A stretch of 64,000 nucleotides of DNA, taken from Trichobilharzia szidati (lineage: Eukaryota; Platyhelminthes; Trematoda; Strigeidida; Schistosomatidae). The translations under genes and the position numbers were made by a program. The stretch spans positions 34,197,204 through 34,261,203 of the forward strand of contig OX235273.1 of NCBI GenBank assembly GCA_944472155.2, given 5' to 3'. Under the pieces are notes generated by a model. The model saw nothing but the letters and a program-made list of their open reading frames with translations, made no database searches and was not told the origin of the DNA. Each line of letters opens with the position of its first letter. Within the stretch, counting starts at the first letter, position 1. Shown one piece after another: positions 37,695 through 49,700 of the stretch.

Positions 37695-38136
37695 GCATAG
37701 TTGCACATATCCTGATATGAATGTGTATGTGTATGTGTGTGTATGTGTGTTTGTATGTACATTTATTATGTAATATCTATCTTTCTATACATATGCATAA
37801 GCGTAGGGTATTTAAATAAACAGGATATTTCTTACTCTTTTGTAGTTAGTAGATCTTCAGTAGAATCGGTCCGAAGTGTGTACTAGTCACATTCGGTTTC
37901 ATAGGCAGGATGACAAGACACGAGGGAGAAGAGAGATTCTATGTAGTAGAAATTAGTCGTGTGGTAGGAGAATAGTGTGCGAAATTCACACCAGAGAACG
38001 GGAATTCGCGAAGATCGAAATACAACTACCCTTTAAATACAATTTCCATTCATTCATTCAAAAATATCATTAATAATAACAATAACGGTAATAATCAGAC
38101 AGCGGGCCTGGTAGTAATGCGTTAATTAATTAATTA
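37695..38136 (+). repeat. Direct repeat B, right copy (inside palindrome spacer)
   Basis: Copy of 34040-34461, beginning exactly where the left arm ends. Together the two copies bracket the left arm as direct repeats. It ends in (ttaa)n, followed by more ttaatt units to about 38163. Confidence 0.9.
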
Positions 38137-38355
38137 ACATATTTATTAATTAATTAATTAATTCAAACAATTTTTCCGTTGGATAAATTTGTATAAGGCA
38201 TTACGAAGACAAATCTCTCGAGATGATATCATTTCGTAGTTTCTTTTTAACCACTTCACAACTCACATTGTTAACAATAATAAAATTAAGTTCATGACAA
38301 TTACTCAGTTAAATAAAACAAAAGTATATATGAATGACCAATCATATTTAATAGG

Positions 38356-39075
38356 TCATGTAGTCCATGGTAGGCGGAGATTGAAGTCTATTGTTTTTTG
38401 TGCACACAGTTTAGGCTGTATGTGATTAATCCAACGTGCTTCCATCACCTTCAATAACCTTGAATTAGAGTTATGTGAAATAATTGTGAAACAGTCATTA
38501 ATATTGATTTTGTGACCTGACATTAATAAGTGTTTTGCAATGGATAATGCTGGATTTCTATTCAGATTACTCGCATAGGGATTTTCTATATGATTTAGTA
38601 GCCATTTTGGAACATGTTCTTTCCGACGACATTGGAACATTCTGTTGGTTCTACATATATAGGTGTCACCGCAGCTGCAGGTGAACTTGTAGATACAGTT
38701 TGAAGTAGAGTCCACAGAATTTCGTCCTTTGATCGAAGGTACAGGGATCGAAAATGTTCGGCAAGTGAGAAAAAGAGATGCGTCGTAGAATGTGCGTTTG
38801 ATGGCTGACCGAAGTCTTTGAGCTGTCAGCTGCATAATCTGGTCACCCTTGAATGGTAGGTTAATGAAGATAGCTTTCTTTGGTACAGAAGCTGTCTTTT
38901 CGAGATGTGGTCTTTCTTTACCGTGACAAGTGATAAAGTTTTCCGGATAACCATTAGCTAATGAAACTGAATGTATATGTCGAAACTCATCCATCACTGT
39001 GTCACTCGTGCATATTATTCGGGACCTTGACAACAAATATTTCACTAGGGAACGTTTATACTAGAAAGGAAAAAA
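38356..39075 (-). mobile_element. Penelope-like element 3' part with uninterrupted 229-codon frame
   Basis: The minus-strand frame 39045-38356 is open for 229 codons. It holds the PLE connector ('NGYPENFITC', residues 31-40; 'KKAIFINLPFKGDQI', 56-70), the Cys motif 'CIYKFTCSCG' (117-126), a GIY-YIG region and the terminal 'LCAQKT...LPW'. The YIG signature reads YIC (residues 129-131): the glycine is replaced by cysteine, although R132 and the glutamate in 'VMEARWI' (E202) remain. Reverse-transcriptase sequence is missing. The element lies in the palindrome spacer only, so it was acquired there rather than duplicated with the arms. Confidence 0.85.
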
Positions 39076-39117
39076 CTGGTCAAATGCAGATATTGTCTAC
39101 TCCATGTCTGTTTAAAA

Positions 39118-39360
39118 AATACGCAATCTGTGCCTACGGAATGTTATTCTCACATGTTCCCACAGTTCAATTCGACATTAGCAACAGAATACGATGTATC
39201 TATTTGAACATTCTATTTGATGTTAGAGACAGAATACTTTCCCCCACAGATCAATACTGCATTGGCAGGAACAGAATACGATGTATCTATTTGAACATGC
39301 TATTTTTTGCCGTTTGATGTAAACCGAAATGACACGCTCAGTGATTGGTCAACGAATATA
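39118..39360 (+). repeat. Dispersed repeat A, spacer copy (internally duplicated)
   Basis: As 33816-33975, but with the segment 'agaatacgatgtatctatttgaacat' present twice and a third partial unit between them ('gacagaatacttt'). Confidence 0.8.
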
Positions 39361-39646
39361 AACTGAACATATATAAACAGCGGTCTGATCAATGAAAATA
39401 TACCTTGGCTTCAGTGTCTTACCTCCTGCTGTTAGAAAACGATCATCATTGAAGATCGTTGTAATGACTATTAATATTAATTTTATAATTACTGCAATTT
39501 TTGTAAGTATAGTGGAGGCGGTGGTGATGGTGTGCGATATTCGCATTGCGAATACCACCCATCACACTCATTTTCCTCATGTGCCATTGACTGAGCCAAT
39601 CTATCTACGACGAATTGACTAGGATTCGTAGAATGAATCCCGAATG
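39361..39646. other. Remaining spacer of the palindrome
   Basis: Overlapping short frames on both strands (about 70-76 codons), not recognised. Joins the right arm at 39647. Confidence 0.4.
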
Positions 39647-40787
39647 GCAGGACCTCGAATCGCTCGCTCGTTCATTCTCTCACTCACTCACTCACTTGTC
39701 TACTTTCTGTGGTGTGCCAGGCATTGATTAGCCAGCAGCAATACTATACTATACACACATGACAGAACGAAACCATCATTGTATAAATGCAGCTGCAGCA
39801 GCAGCGTGAATGATGTTTCGATTTTATTCATCCAGGAAGCATTTCACCCATTACATCAATCAATCAATCAATCAATCAATTCAACTGTTCTTACTTCTAC
39901 TCACTCATCATCTTCACACATTATCTTGTCAAATATTTCTCCACATCAATGTGAATCTTCATTGTGCATCTTCAGTGCCTACAAGTTGATGCATAACTAC
40001 GATGAATTCAAGAGACATAGAGAGGGGAGACGGGGTTTGAAACAGAGACAGAGAATAGGAAGGATGTGGTGAGTGTGTGAATAGCTTGTCGATGAATGTG
40101 AGATGTAGAGAGGAAGCGACAGAGCAGTCAATGTGTGTGTATGTGTGTGAATGTGAGTTTGATTCACAGCTCAGGAATGCATCTGATTTATACTAGAATT
40201 AATAAGACTGTCTGTTCCCAGATTTCGCTGAGAATTTTCGCACAGCGAGCTAGCCAGCTATCTCGCTTTGTCCGCCGAATAACGCCGACTAAGCAGAGTT
40301 TGCATTTAAGAATTGCAGAATGCAGAGTGCTTTCCAATTTATGCATGTCAGTCAACCAGTCAATCAATCAATTGAAGCTATTCCAAAGTGGGGATCAAGA
40401 CACATGCATCGACCCACCAACTAAATGAATAACCAACGAGCTGACGAACTAATCAACCAACGGACGGAGGGACGGACGAACCAACCAACCAATCAACAAA
40501 CCAGATGTAATGACGGACTGAGTCGCAAATACAAGGATGACTTATTTATTCATCACATAGTGAATAGGTGAAAGGGAAAAACGAACTGCCAGGCAGGCGA
40601 GTGAGCGATTCAGCCACCTGGTGAACAAGTCATCGATCTTCCAAACGAGTGATCGGTCGATCGTTCGAGTGAGCATATCAATCAAACCATTTCACATTAC
40701 GCGTACTCATTGATTCTGCTGATTGATTACTGATCAGCTGACTTCGAGTGTGACCACGGGTTCGCTCGACAGGTTAACTTCGAGGAG

Positions 40788-40795
40788 TATAAAAA
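40788..40795 (+). promoter_or_regulatory. TATA box of cysteine-rich gene, copy 2
   Basis: TATAAAAA; the ATG at 40859 lies 63 bases after its end, leaving a short 5' leader. Confidence 0.6.
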
Positions 40796-40858
40796 GCACG
40801 GTGTATGTGAGTAGTCAGCTTCAAGTTGACAGTAAACAGTTCTTCACAGTAAACGACA

Positions 40859-41483
40859 ATGCAGATGTTCACTGTATGTTAGAATACTCTGGTTGTATAA
40901 TATTGTATGCCTTCCTTCCTGATGGGCATTTTCATTTCAGCTCGTCTTAGTTGTACTCGTTGCATCACTGGGATTCGAAATGGGAGGTAAGTCTTCCTCC
41001 TGCGTCTCCTCCTGCTCCTGCTCCTCTTCCTACTCCACGTCATCATCAACATCAGTCATGACCATGATCACTCGTTGACATAAGAGAAGAGATAGACAAT
41101 GCAGACAGACAAATAACACATTCACTCAGTAGAAATGATGTCATTACATGCTACCTTAGTTGATGAGACAATGAATGAAGGAGTGACTGAGTTGGTGATA
41201 GAGTGAGTCAGTGGGTCAGTGGGTCAGTGAGTGAGTGGTGGTGAGTGAGTGGGTGGGTGAATGTATGAAGCGAGTAATGACTGAGTATTAAATTGTGGTG
41301 TTTTGTTGTTTTGTGATTTCAGTTATTGCAGGTCCAGTTCCAGAACCAGCAGCAGCAGCAAACAGTGGTTGTCCTGGCTGTCCTGGTGGATGCCCTAAAT
41401 GCCGTGGAGGGTGTTGTGGATGCCGTGGATGCCGAGGTGGAAATTGTCCAGGTGGCTGCTGTAAAGGCTGCCGAAGACATTAA
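40859..41483 (+). CDS. Secreted cysteine-rich small protein, copy 2 (three exons)
   Basis: Exons deduced from splice sites: 40859-40873 (ATG CAG ATG TTC ACT, then gtatgt), 40941-40986 (after ttttcatttcag, before gtaagt) and 41323-41483 (after gtgatttcag, to TAA). The frame joins in phase 0 and then phase 1 without a stop and gives 73 residues: start MQMFT, hydrophobic core LVLVVLVASLGF, probable signal cleavage after V-I-A (residues 21-23), Pro/Ala-rich linker, then 12 cysteines between residues 37 and 70 separated by Gly, Arg, Pro and Lys, ending RRH. A second acceptor (ttattgcag, 41331) nine bases downstream would remove three residues in frame. TATA box and poly(A) signal are in place. Very small first exons recall schistosome micro-exon genes, but the lengths are not all multiples of three. 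A secreted metal-binding or disulfide-stabilised peptide is plausible; function unknown. Confidence 0.78.
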
Positions 41484-41636
41484 ACATTAACGCAGCAGAC
41501 ATCAATTGACTAATTAAACAGAACACCTCATTATTCATACAAGCTTTCCTGCGTGAAGAAAATCCTGTCATCATTGATCTGAAGACGGTGGACAATGTGT
41601 ACTTTTAGATAGATATCCTCTGTACAACTTACTAAT

Positions 41637-41642
41637 AATAAA
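41637..41642 (+). terminator. Poly(A) signal of cysteine-rich gene, copy 2
   Basis: AATAAA 154 bases after the stop codon, within 'aataataaatac'. Present in both arms. Confidence 0.55.
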
Positions 41643-42460
41643 TACACTTGCATTATCCAAATCACACCTTTCAGACTTCTTCTTTTTCACTCAATTGTCT
41701 GTCAATCAGCGAAGCTCTGATTCTCCCCTCCCGCTCACCGAAATTAGCATCGAACCATCTTGTGTAAATTCCTCTGTGTTTCAACCAGATACTTCGTTGC
41801 TTCATCGGTTGGTCATTTAGTCAGTGAGACAGTTCGTCAGGCTGTTGGCCAGTCGAGTAGGCGTGCAGTCAGCCAGTGTGAGAGAGAGAAAGCCAGTAAG
41901 TGGCTAAGTAAGGGAGGGAGGGAGTGAGTAAGTAAATGAGTGAGTGAGTCATGGAGGGAGTTGGTCAGCTAGGCAGTGAATGATGTGGCGTGTTGATTTC
42001 TGCCAGTTGAATTGAGGCATAAATCTCTGCTGAATGGAATTTAAAGCATACGAAAATATGATTCAGATATTCGGTCAAATAAACCAGCATCCATCAAAAA
42101 TGGTCATTCAGCCATTCAGTAGTCAGGCAGGCAGGTGGGCAGTCAGTCAGTCAGTCAGTAAGCACGTAAGCACGTAATCAAGTCAGTAAAACAGTAATGG
42201 AGTAGGCCAGCAATCAAGCAAGCAAGTGATTATGCAAGTAACTACGTAATTAAATGTCCAGAGTTTTAACAGAGCACTTATTTCACTGAGTAATGATTGA
42301 GTGAATTAAGTAGGTGCTTGTTTTGTTGAACACGTCTTCAGCGAGTGATGTTCACGTGAACACACTACTCATTATCGCTTGTTTAGAGGCTGACGGTATT
42401 GACGTTCACGGATAGTACGAAGTATACTAACGCAAGATCTAATACCCACAACTTTCATAG

Positions 42461-43300
42461 AAACACAAGCATCCTACGAGTGGACGAAAAATAGTTATCC
42501 GAATCTTATATTGATTTTACACACTAATATCAGCCAAAATTACATTGACATAGCAGTCTACAAGAGAAAACTGTTGCAATGAATTTCGAAGTAGGGAGAA
42601 TTTGTCTCAAGGGTGCTCTCATGTAAATATATATATATATAGTTTATATTCATTAATCAGTCACGGAGTGTGTGATTTTTGTTTACATCAAACGGCCAAA
42701 AATAGCATGTTCAAATAGATATATTGTTTTCTGTTGCTAATGGCGAATTGAACTGTGGGCATACGTGGGTATCATATTCCGTTGGAACACATTGTGTGAT
42801 CAAATCGCCACAGTGTGATGCTCTACGGATGAGGTGGATGGATAAATAGTGTTAATGATTGCTGAGATAATGTTTAGGCTTTGTACCAGTGTCACTGAAT
42901 ACTTTTAACCGAATCAAAGCAGTGAATTTCGGAAATGTCGGGAAATGCGTATGTGACATCCAATATGGGTAACGATGTGTTACACCAGGAAGATGTCAAC
43001 AGCAAAGTAGGTGCATACTCTTAACTAGTACAATGCCTATGCCACACCCGCTGTGTAGGTGATCCGAATATTCTTTATCTACACAGAAATAAGATGAAAT
43101 ATATTGCCGCACTACATAACGCGGATTCACACCAATCAGTCACTCCTAGTCAGATGTGATCCTAAAGTCAGATGGTCATGCTTATTAAGTACACAGTAAC
43201 TAACTATCACCGTTCATTAGCTGATGATAAGAATGAAGAAAACATACGTGTCTTTGTTATTTACCCACGTAAATAAACACCGATTAATTTTAACACCGTC
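42461..43300. repeat. Right flank with reversed repeat A (42650-42800)
   Basis: Reverse complement of 42650-42800 matches repeat A ('catcaaacggc', 'atagcatgttcaaatagat', 'gaattgaactgtggg'). A short (at)n run lies at 42630-42642. The remainder is unrecognised. Confidence 0.6.
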
Positions 43301-46045
43301 AATAGCCGTTAATCATCATGTATGTATTCATACTGTTACTGAGGTTATCTCACATATTGACACAGCGATTCTCGTTGAGGAATGCTCATATTCACCATAG
43401 AATGCTTCATTCTACACAATAACAGTGAATAATGTGATGATGGCTTGCGGTTGGACACTGCATTCAACAAATGATATTCCACATAGTCCATACCTCAGAA
43501 CACGACACAGATTAATGGACGCGTACAGTTGAATGACATTTATTGACATGAGACCAATGGAAAAATTTACCACTTGAACGTCATCAATCGAGTTATCCAT
43601 ACTACCACATGCGAATCTGTGGACAAAAGCAATCTCTTTGTGCTTATTGATGTGTGTCTGTAACTGTCACCACTGTCTAATCACTGAGCTTAGATAGTTA
43701 CAAGTGGGTTTAATACTCTGTGAGATTACTCTCAGTTGGTCTGTCACATAGAATACATCCCCACCGAATTTTGATTGTTTTGATTGACGCTGATTAATTC
43801 AGTCCATGAGATGATGATGACAGACTGTTTGTCTTACCAAGTACACTATAATACAGTACACCTGTCGACTCAATTGACACTCGGAAGACATGGTTTATTT
43901 CGTGTGTATTCATGTTGTTACTGCGCTTGTCTCATTTACATTGATAGAGTCATTCACTGTATTGGAATGCTTTCATTCACAGTCGAATATTTCATTAAAC
44001 TCAATGATATTAGCTAATGGAGTGATTACTTTACTATTCATCTTGTACGTCTAACGAAGGTTAATATTTTCGTCTGTTTTCAACTGTTGTTTGCGATTCT
44101 GTCACACATTTATTTATTGTCGTCAGTGAAAACTCACCTGGAACAATGTGAAAGTGTAATGGAGAATAACTTACACACTCGCATGTTAATGCTGCATCAA
44201 GAGAGACATAGGTGGTGGTTATTTAGTCAACGTGTCGAAGGATTGTCAATACAGAATCACATTACCATCTGGCTGTTATTAAAAGTACACTGTGTGACAA
44301 ATTTTGTGTTGGGATGAAGCAATGGAGAGGACACACTCTGTGTATCCATGGGATCCATCACACTGGAATCATGTGCATATTTTGAATCTTGGTTGTGTAA
44401 CACTTCGAGCATTGATACAATTAGGTTAATAAAATCAAAGCATCTACATTTTGTTTCACCAAGTAGTAAGATGTCTTCGTTATGAGCACTTTCGGTTTTC
44501 TCAGGTCGATGAACTTTCTGTAGTACCAGGTACACCTTCTCAGTACACTGACCTGAATCCTACTGTGTGTACACGGTAGTCACTTCCAGTCAGATTTCAG
44601 GCGGAATACTCACTATATATTTCCCTGTTCGTTAACGAATGTTTAAATATGCATATATTTGGACTCAGGATTCAATTATTCCCAGTGGTAACCACTTCAT
44701 TAGCAATTTAAATCTAAACATTCACAAATTTACTGCTGGAATCCTAAGGCCAACCAATTGCATACGAATTAAGAAATCATGGATTTACTCAACATCATTA
44801 TTCGTTGAGTATGAGAAGCAGTTATAGCAAGCAAGAAGGAAATACCAACGATTTGTCATCACATTAGATCAAATAGAATAGTCGCTAATGTTTCCTGGCT
44901 AAAATACATTCATGTATTAAACCTTGAACACCAAATACACACAGTACTGGTGTCCACATTAAAGCAGTTTTATTTCCTTATGCATGAATATTATAGTGGT
45001 TCAATTCGATTTTCATAAGCGATGTGTAAGTGACACCTTCATCAAACCTAGGGATGAAATTAATTTAGTTCACCGTAGTTGGGTGAGGTCATGTGGCATA
45101 GGCAAAGACCATACACCAAATGAATACTGAGACTTTTCTGAAACATGTCACAGAAACCAGTTCCTCAAGCAAGAATTCCAGTGTCTTGTCACGATAACAT
45201 CTCGGGTCGAATGAAATTATTGAGGTGCACAGTACTAACCCAAGACGGTCATTTGACCATAATAAATTTTTCCACTTAATGTCCAGTGCTTGATATCATT
45301 AGAAATGCACAAATTGAATGAGATTTCAAGAGAGGCCATGGATACTGTGACCACATGACGATTACGACATTCTAAATGAAGCTATTATCTCTTCATATCA
45401 TGTGCTACTATGTGAAGAATTCCGGTGTAAAGGTGAAGGAAAGAAAGACGTCATGTATGCAAAATAGTTTTTGTCCTGGTGAAAACTTCAACACTAAAAT
45501 GAAAAAGTCAATGTTTTCGTATCTTCCATTTCATGTGTAAAATATCGTATACTACCTGCTAAAAATCAGTAGTATGAAGGCTTCCAGGAAATTAAGAATC
45601 GACGGTGACACCATCTGAGATAATGTTTCGTTTACAGATTATTGGTATTTGTAGCTGCCTTTCTGAATAAAGATTCTCATTTCATCTTCTATTATCCTCC
45701 ACTCCATTACTTAAGGATCACCTACATAACAATAAAGCCAAACAGATATGATGTGAATGGTTTTATGTGAGGAAGAATCATTTACACTTCATGTTTTATT
45801 TGTATTCTAGGTTATAGTTATGAAATGAGATGGAATATTTTTGATTGTAGTTATTGTGGTGGATGCTTTAGTGGAAAAGTACGATGTGTTGGAGTGAATC
45901 ACACGTTTGTAAGCTGGTACAAACGTACAGGAAAGTTACTCATACTTGACGTACGGAGTCGGATTTGATCCAGTAAGCAACTTGTCCATGGTGCGTGCTG
46001 CGTCTAAAGTAGTGGTCGGCTGATTAAATCCAATTCGCCTTTAAT
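43301..46045. other. No recognisable gene; weak internal repeat
   Basis: About 43318-43420 and 43895-44000 share a diverged pattern ('gtattcat.ctgttactg', 'atagaatgctt/ttggaatgctt', 'cattc.ac'), possibly an old duplication. Short frames at 43784-44317 and 44257-44535 are not recognised. Introns of unknown genes cannot be excluded. Confidence 0.35.
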
Positions 46046-46049
46046 CAAA

Positions 46050-46775
46050 TCGAATCTCTTCACACATATATATCTGAAGTAGAGGGAAGTGCTTCCCAAA
46101 GACTTTACGCCGTTGGTGAACTTCCTCAGAACTTGAGGGATTTATTTATTGACTACGTTAATGAAGTTATGGAACCTCGAAAAAGCGAGAAATTGATATT
46201 ATTAAGCAAAGGACTGGATACAGAAACGACTGAAACTAATTTTCCAGCTGAATACGGGTTTTCAGCCCAGACAATCGACCTAACTCCTTCGTCCAAGTAT
46301 GAGCATTAGGTGACCTCAAGAAGAACAGAAATATGATAACAACTAGACCTGATATAGGATCTGGTATAGTTATCATGAATAAGAGTGATTATGTAGACAA
46401 GATGAAGCTCTTTCTAAGCGACCATACGAAATTTCAAAAAGTGAGTAGCTGTAAAGACACAACTTAGGCGACCGAACGCCAAACAGCTAAGACACTAAAA
46501 TCACGAGTTGAGAGTAATCTGATTCCTAAGGATACACTCGACGAATTGAAACCCTCGAGTACGCACACAACAAGACTTTATGGTTCACAGAAAGTCCACA
46601 AACCCGGAGTACCACTACATCCCATCATAGATATGTGTCAATCTCCCCATCATTCTACAGCAAAGTGGTTGGTAAAGGCATTGGAACCGTTACATCATGC
46701 ATTAGTAAAATTCAGTGTAAAAGACTTAAGTGGCTCTGTAGAAACTACCTAGAGCCTGAATGTAAAGGTAAAGAA
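46050..46775 (+). mobile_element. Penelope-like element, 5' part of reverse transcriptase (interrupted)
   Basis: The plus strand encodes 'RPDIGSGIVIMNKSDYVDKM' (about 46350-46410), then after one in-frame TAG (46465-46467) 'YGSQKVHKPGVPLHPIIDMC' (about 46576-46635; the PLE RT fingers motif) and 'HHSTAKWLVKALEPL' (about 46650-46693), then 'FSVKDL'. At 46775 the sequence breaks off at 'ggtaaagaa' and the tail of a LINE begins. The expected continuation starts at about 50276. Confidence 0.85.
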
Positions 46776-49700
46776 AATAATAATAATAATAATTTGCTTT
46801 ATTCCAGAAACAGTACTAGTGGTACAGTGTGGAATTTTCAGCACATATCTACAATATTTGCATCTAATTTTACCGACGTTTAAAATAAGTATTAAACAAA
46901 CAAAAAAAGTAAATCTGAAGACACCAACAGCAAAAAAAAAACAAAAAAAAACAGGATAAACACAAAATAATTATGAATGCGAAAAAGTACCAAAGTCTAC
47001 CAAGGTCTAATGCAGTGTTTGTAGTGGTAGTGTGAGTAATCCTGAATAATACAAAATTTTTTGAGGTGGTGACTATGGCATTCACAAACAATGATTGTCA
47101 GTTTAATATTGCCGAAAAGTATAGAAAATAAGAAAAACAACCACAAAACTAATAATTACGTGATGGTTAATGACACGACAATTTTGTAATACTCATAGTG
47201 CTAATATAGTCGGAACCAGTGGATACACAATAGAAGGAATATAGTAAAGTACAAAAAAGGAAGCTAATGTTAATATTTCAGGTAGCTAAGTAAGTTTGAA
47301 GAAGGAGTTCACTAAAGAATACGAAATAAGAGAGAAATAAAAGAGTATGAAATTATGTTGTTAATAACAAAGCAAGTCACAGGTTTCACGCTTAACATTG
47401 TCTCTGTCGCTTAGAACACGGGCCAAGTATGGTATCGTTGAGTTCCTGTACTTGGTTGTACGAGCATAGATTCTTTTATACTGATTTCTGGTTTTACTTG
47501 ATGAGGTACAAGGAGAGAGTTGGGAATAGACGGGGTGTTGGGGGTCTGAGAGTATGGTTTTAGACCATTTTTCACATGTATTCAGATGCCTATCAACTAA
47601 AGTAGTCACGAGCTGACTGAGATTAACACCACTAGTCCTACTAACTACTGTCAACATCCTTCTCAGGATGGAATAGTCCTTTTTCAGTAGACCAGGAAAG
47701 ACTAACGGGGAGCAGTAAAGTAGAATAGGTAGGATACAAGAGTTGACAAATTGTGAAAGTAGAGGTTGGGTGATTCCGGATTGTCTAAGTTTCTTAATGT
47801 AGTAGGTAAGACAGAACACTTTCCTAGAAATCATTAGGATATGAGATGTCCAAGTAAGGTCGGAAGATAGAACTAGACCGAGGTATTTTGCATTAGACTT
47901 AGTTTCAATTTTAGTCCCCTCAATGCAACAGTCTTCATGAGAACTTACTAGTGTTTGTAGATCTCGTTTATGCCTAAGGGAGAAGTTGACAATCTGGCAT
48001 TTTGAGGGATTCAGCATGAGACCATTTAGTTTGGACCACTCACTGATGTCCGACAGGAAGCTATTTAGTTTGAGACAGTCTGACTGAGACTTAATGGAAA
48101 ACGATACAGACATGTCATCTGCATATTTGACGAAGTTGACTTCATCTGAGAGAGGTAAATCATGTAAGAAGAAGGAAAAGAGAAACGGAGAAAGAACAGC
48201 ACCATGAGGAACTCCAGCTTCAGTAAGCAATGGAGAGGAAGATGCACCATTATATACCGTGTACTGCATCCTATTAGAGAAGTAAGAGTGCAGCCAGTTG
48301 ATAACCCAGGGCTCAGTTTGTGCAAGGCTAAGCTTGTTTAACAATAGGCCTCTAGGTACAGAGTCGAAAGCAGATGTATAGTCAAGGAACGTAAAACGGA
48401 CAAACTTGGCCCCTTTGTCTAAGGAGGATACAGTGTTGTGATGAAACACAGCAGCAGCGTCCAAAGTACTTTTACCCTGTTTGTAAGCAAACTGTTTTGG
48501 ATCGTTTGAGAAGCTTAAGGAGGGAACAAGTTTTAGTAACAATAGTTTCTCCATTAGTTTCAAAAAAGGAGAGGTTATAGCGATAGGTCTGAACTTAGCA
48601 TTATTACCAGAGCCTGACTTAGGTACAGGGATGATTTTAAAATCTTTCCACAGAGAAGGTACAACTTTATTAGAAAAAGAAGTATTAAAAATGCTTGTAA
48701 GTGGGTTGCTTAAAATATCAGCACATTTCCTTAGGACAATGGCAGGTATACCATCAGGACCTAGACTCTGGGAAGGTTTAAGAGATTTTAAACATTTAAG
48801 AACATCAGAAGTTTTAAAACTATTAAAGTCACTGGTCATGTTATTTGTTACATTGAAGCTAGAAGGTACATTGGGAAGGCGGATAAAAGATCTATTAAGA
48901 GTATTTACGTCGATAGAGGGAGAACAAGAACTATGCTTACCACAACCTGTAATTTCTTTGAAAAGCTTCCACATGTTCCCAGGAGTTTTACATGGCAAAA
49001 TTCTTTGATTATAAATATTGTTTAACCTCTTGATTTCGGATTTAATTTGGATGTTTATTCTCCTAAGAGCAGCTTTATCCTTAGCCTTGTACAGTCTCTC
49101 TTTTTCTCTTCGAAGCTTTTTGAGATGAGAAAAAGAGAAACGATCTATTCTTCTGAAAAGTATCTGTTTAGGACAGCATACATCAAGGCAGAATTTAAGA
49201 TAGTCAGTCAGATTGGAAATAGTATCATCCAGAGTGTGTTCAGTGAAAAGTTCCCAGTTTGTGTCATTTAACATACACCTTAGTTTGAGCACGTTTTCTT
49301 GTGAATAACATCTTTCTTGTGTTTTCCTGGAGAGATTCGAGAGGATATTAGAGTGATATCTGCTATATATCTTGGGTAATATCCGAATAATACAATGATC
49401 AGAGTTCATTATAGGAGCACGTCTGCGTGCTTCATATATTTCTGCATCATTAGTAAATACTAGATCCAGAGTTTTATCAAGTCGAGTTGGAAATTTGACA
49501 ATGTTGACATGACCTAATGATTCAAGAAAAGAACAGTCACAGGTATTGAAATCTCCAGTGACAACTGATAAAGAGTTTTCAAGATGTGTAACCGCGAATG
49601 CTGTGAATTCATCGGCAAAATGAAATAGATCCGAGGCAGAACATCCAGGAGTAACATAAATGTTTGAGATGAAGACGTATTTAAACTTGGATAGGTGTTT

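Larger units (their letters stand above)
34869..37696 (+). repeat. Left arm of large inverted duplication
   Basis: This arm is the reverse complement of 39647-42460. Pairing positions sum to 77343 over most of the arm (for example 35860 with 41483, 37564 with 39779), dropping to 77329 beyond a gagggg microsatellite at 35598-35622, which has more units here. Other differences are a few substitutions and compensating single-base indels in intron 2. The outer boundary is at 'ctatgaaag', the inner at 'cgattcgaggtcctgc'. The arm is rich in degenerate tetranucleotides (actc, gact, ggtt). Confidence 0.95.
39647..42460 (+). repeat. Right arm of large inverted duplication
   Basis: Reverse complement of 34869-37696 with near identity; 14 bases shorter, explained by fewer gagggg units at about 41722-41735. 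Carries copy 2 of the cysteine-rich gene. Frames of about 97 codons at 39779-40072 and 40135-40428 are mirrored in the other arm merely because the DNA is; they consist of tetranucleotide-like sequence. Confidence 0.95.

Noticed and set aside
39779..40428. Two 97-codon frames mirrored in both palindrome arms
   Set aside because: They are conserved only because the arms are near-identical; the peptides come from tetranucleotide-rich DNA and show no domain or splice context.
41395..41595. 66-codon antisense frame over the cysteine-rich exon (and its mirror 35748-35948)
   Set aside because: Shadow of the Cys/Gly-rich coding exon and its 3' UTR on the opposite strand.
48631..49271. Plus-strand frames of 125 and 74 codons
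   Set aside because: Antisense shadows of the LINE enzyme gene on the minus strand.
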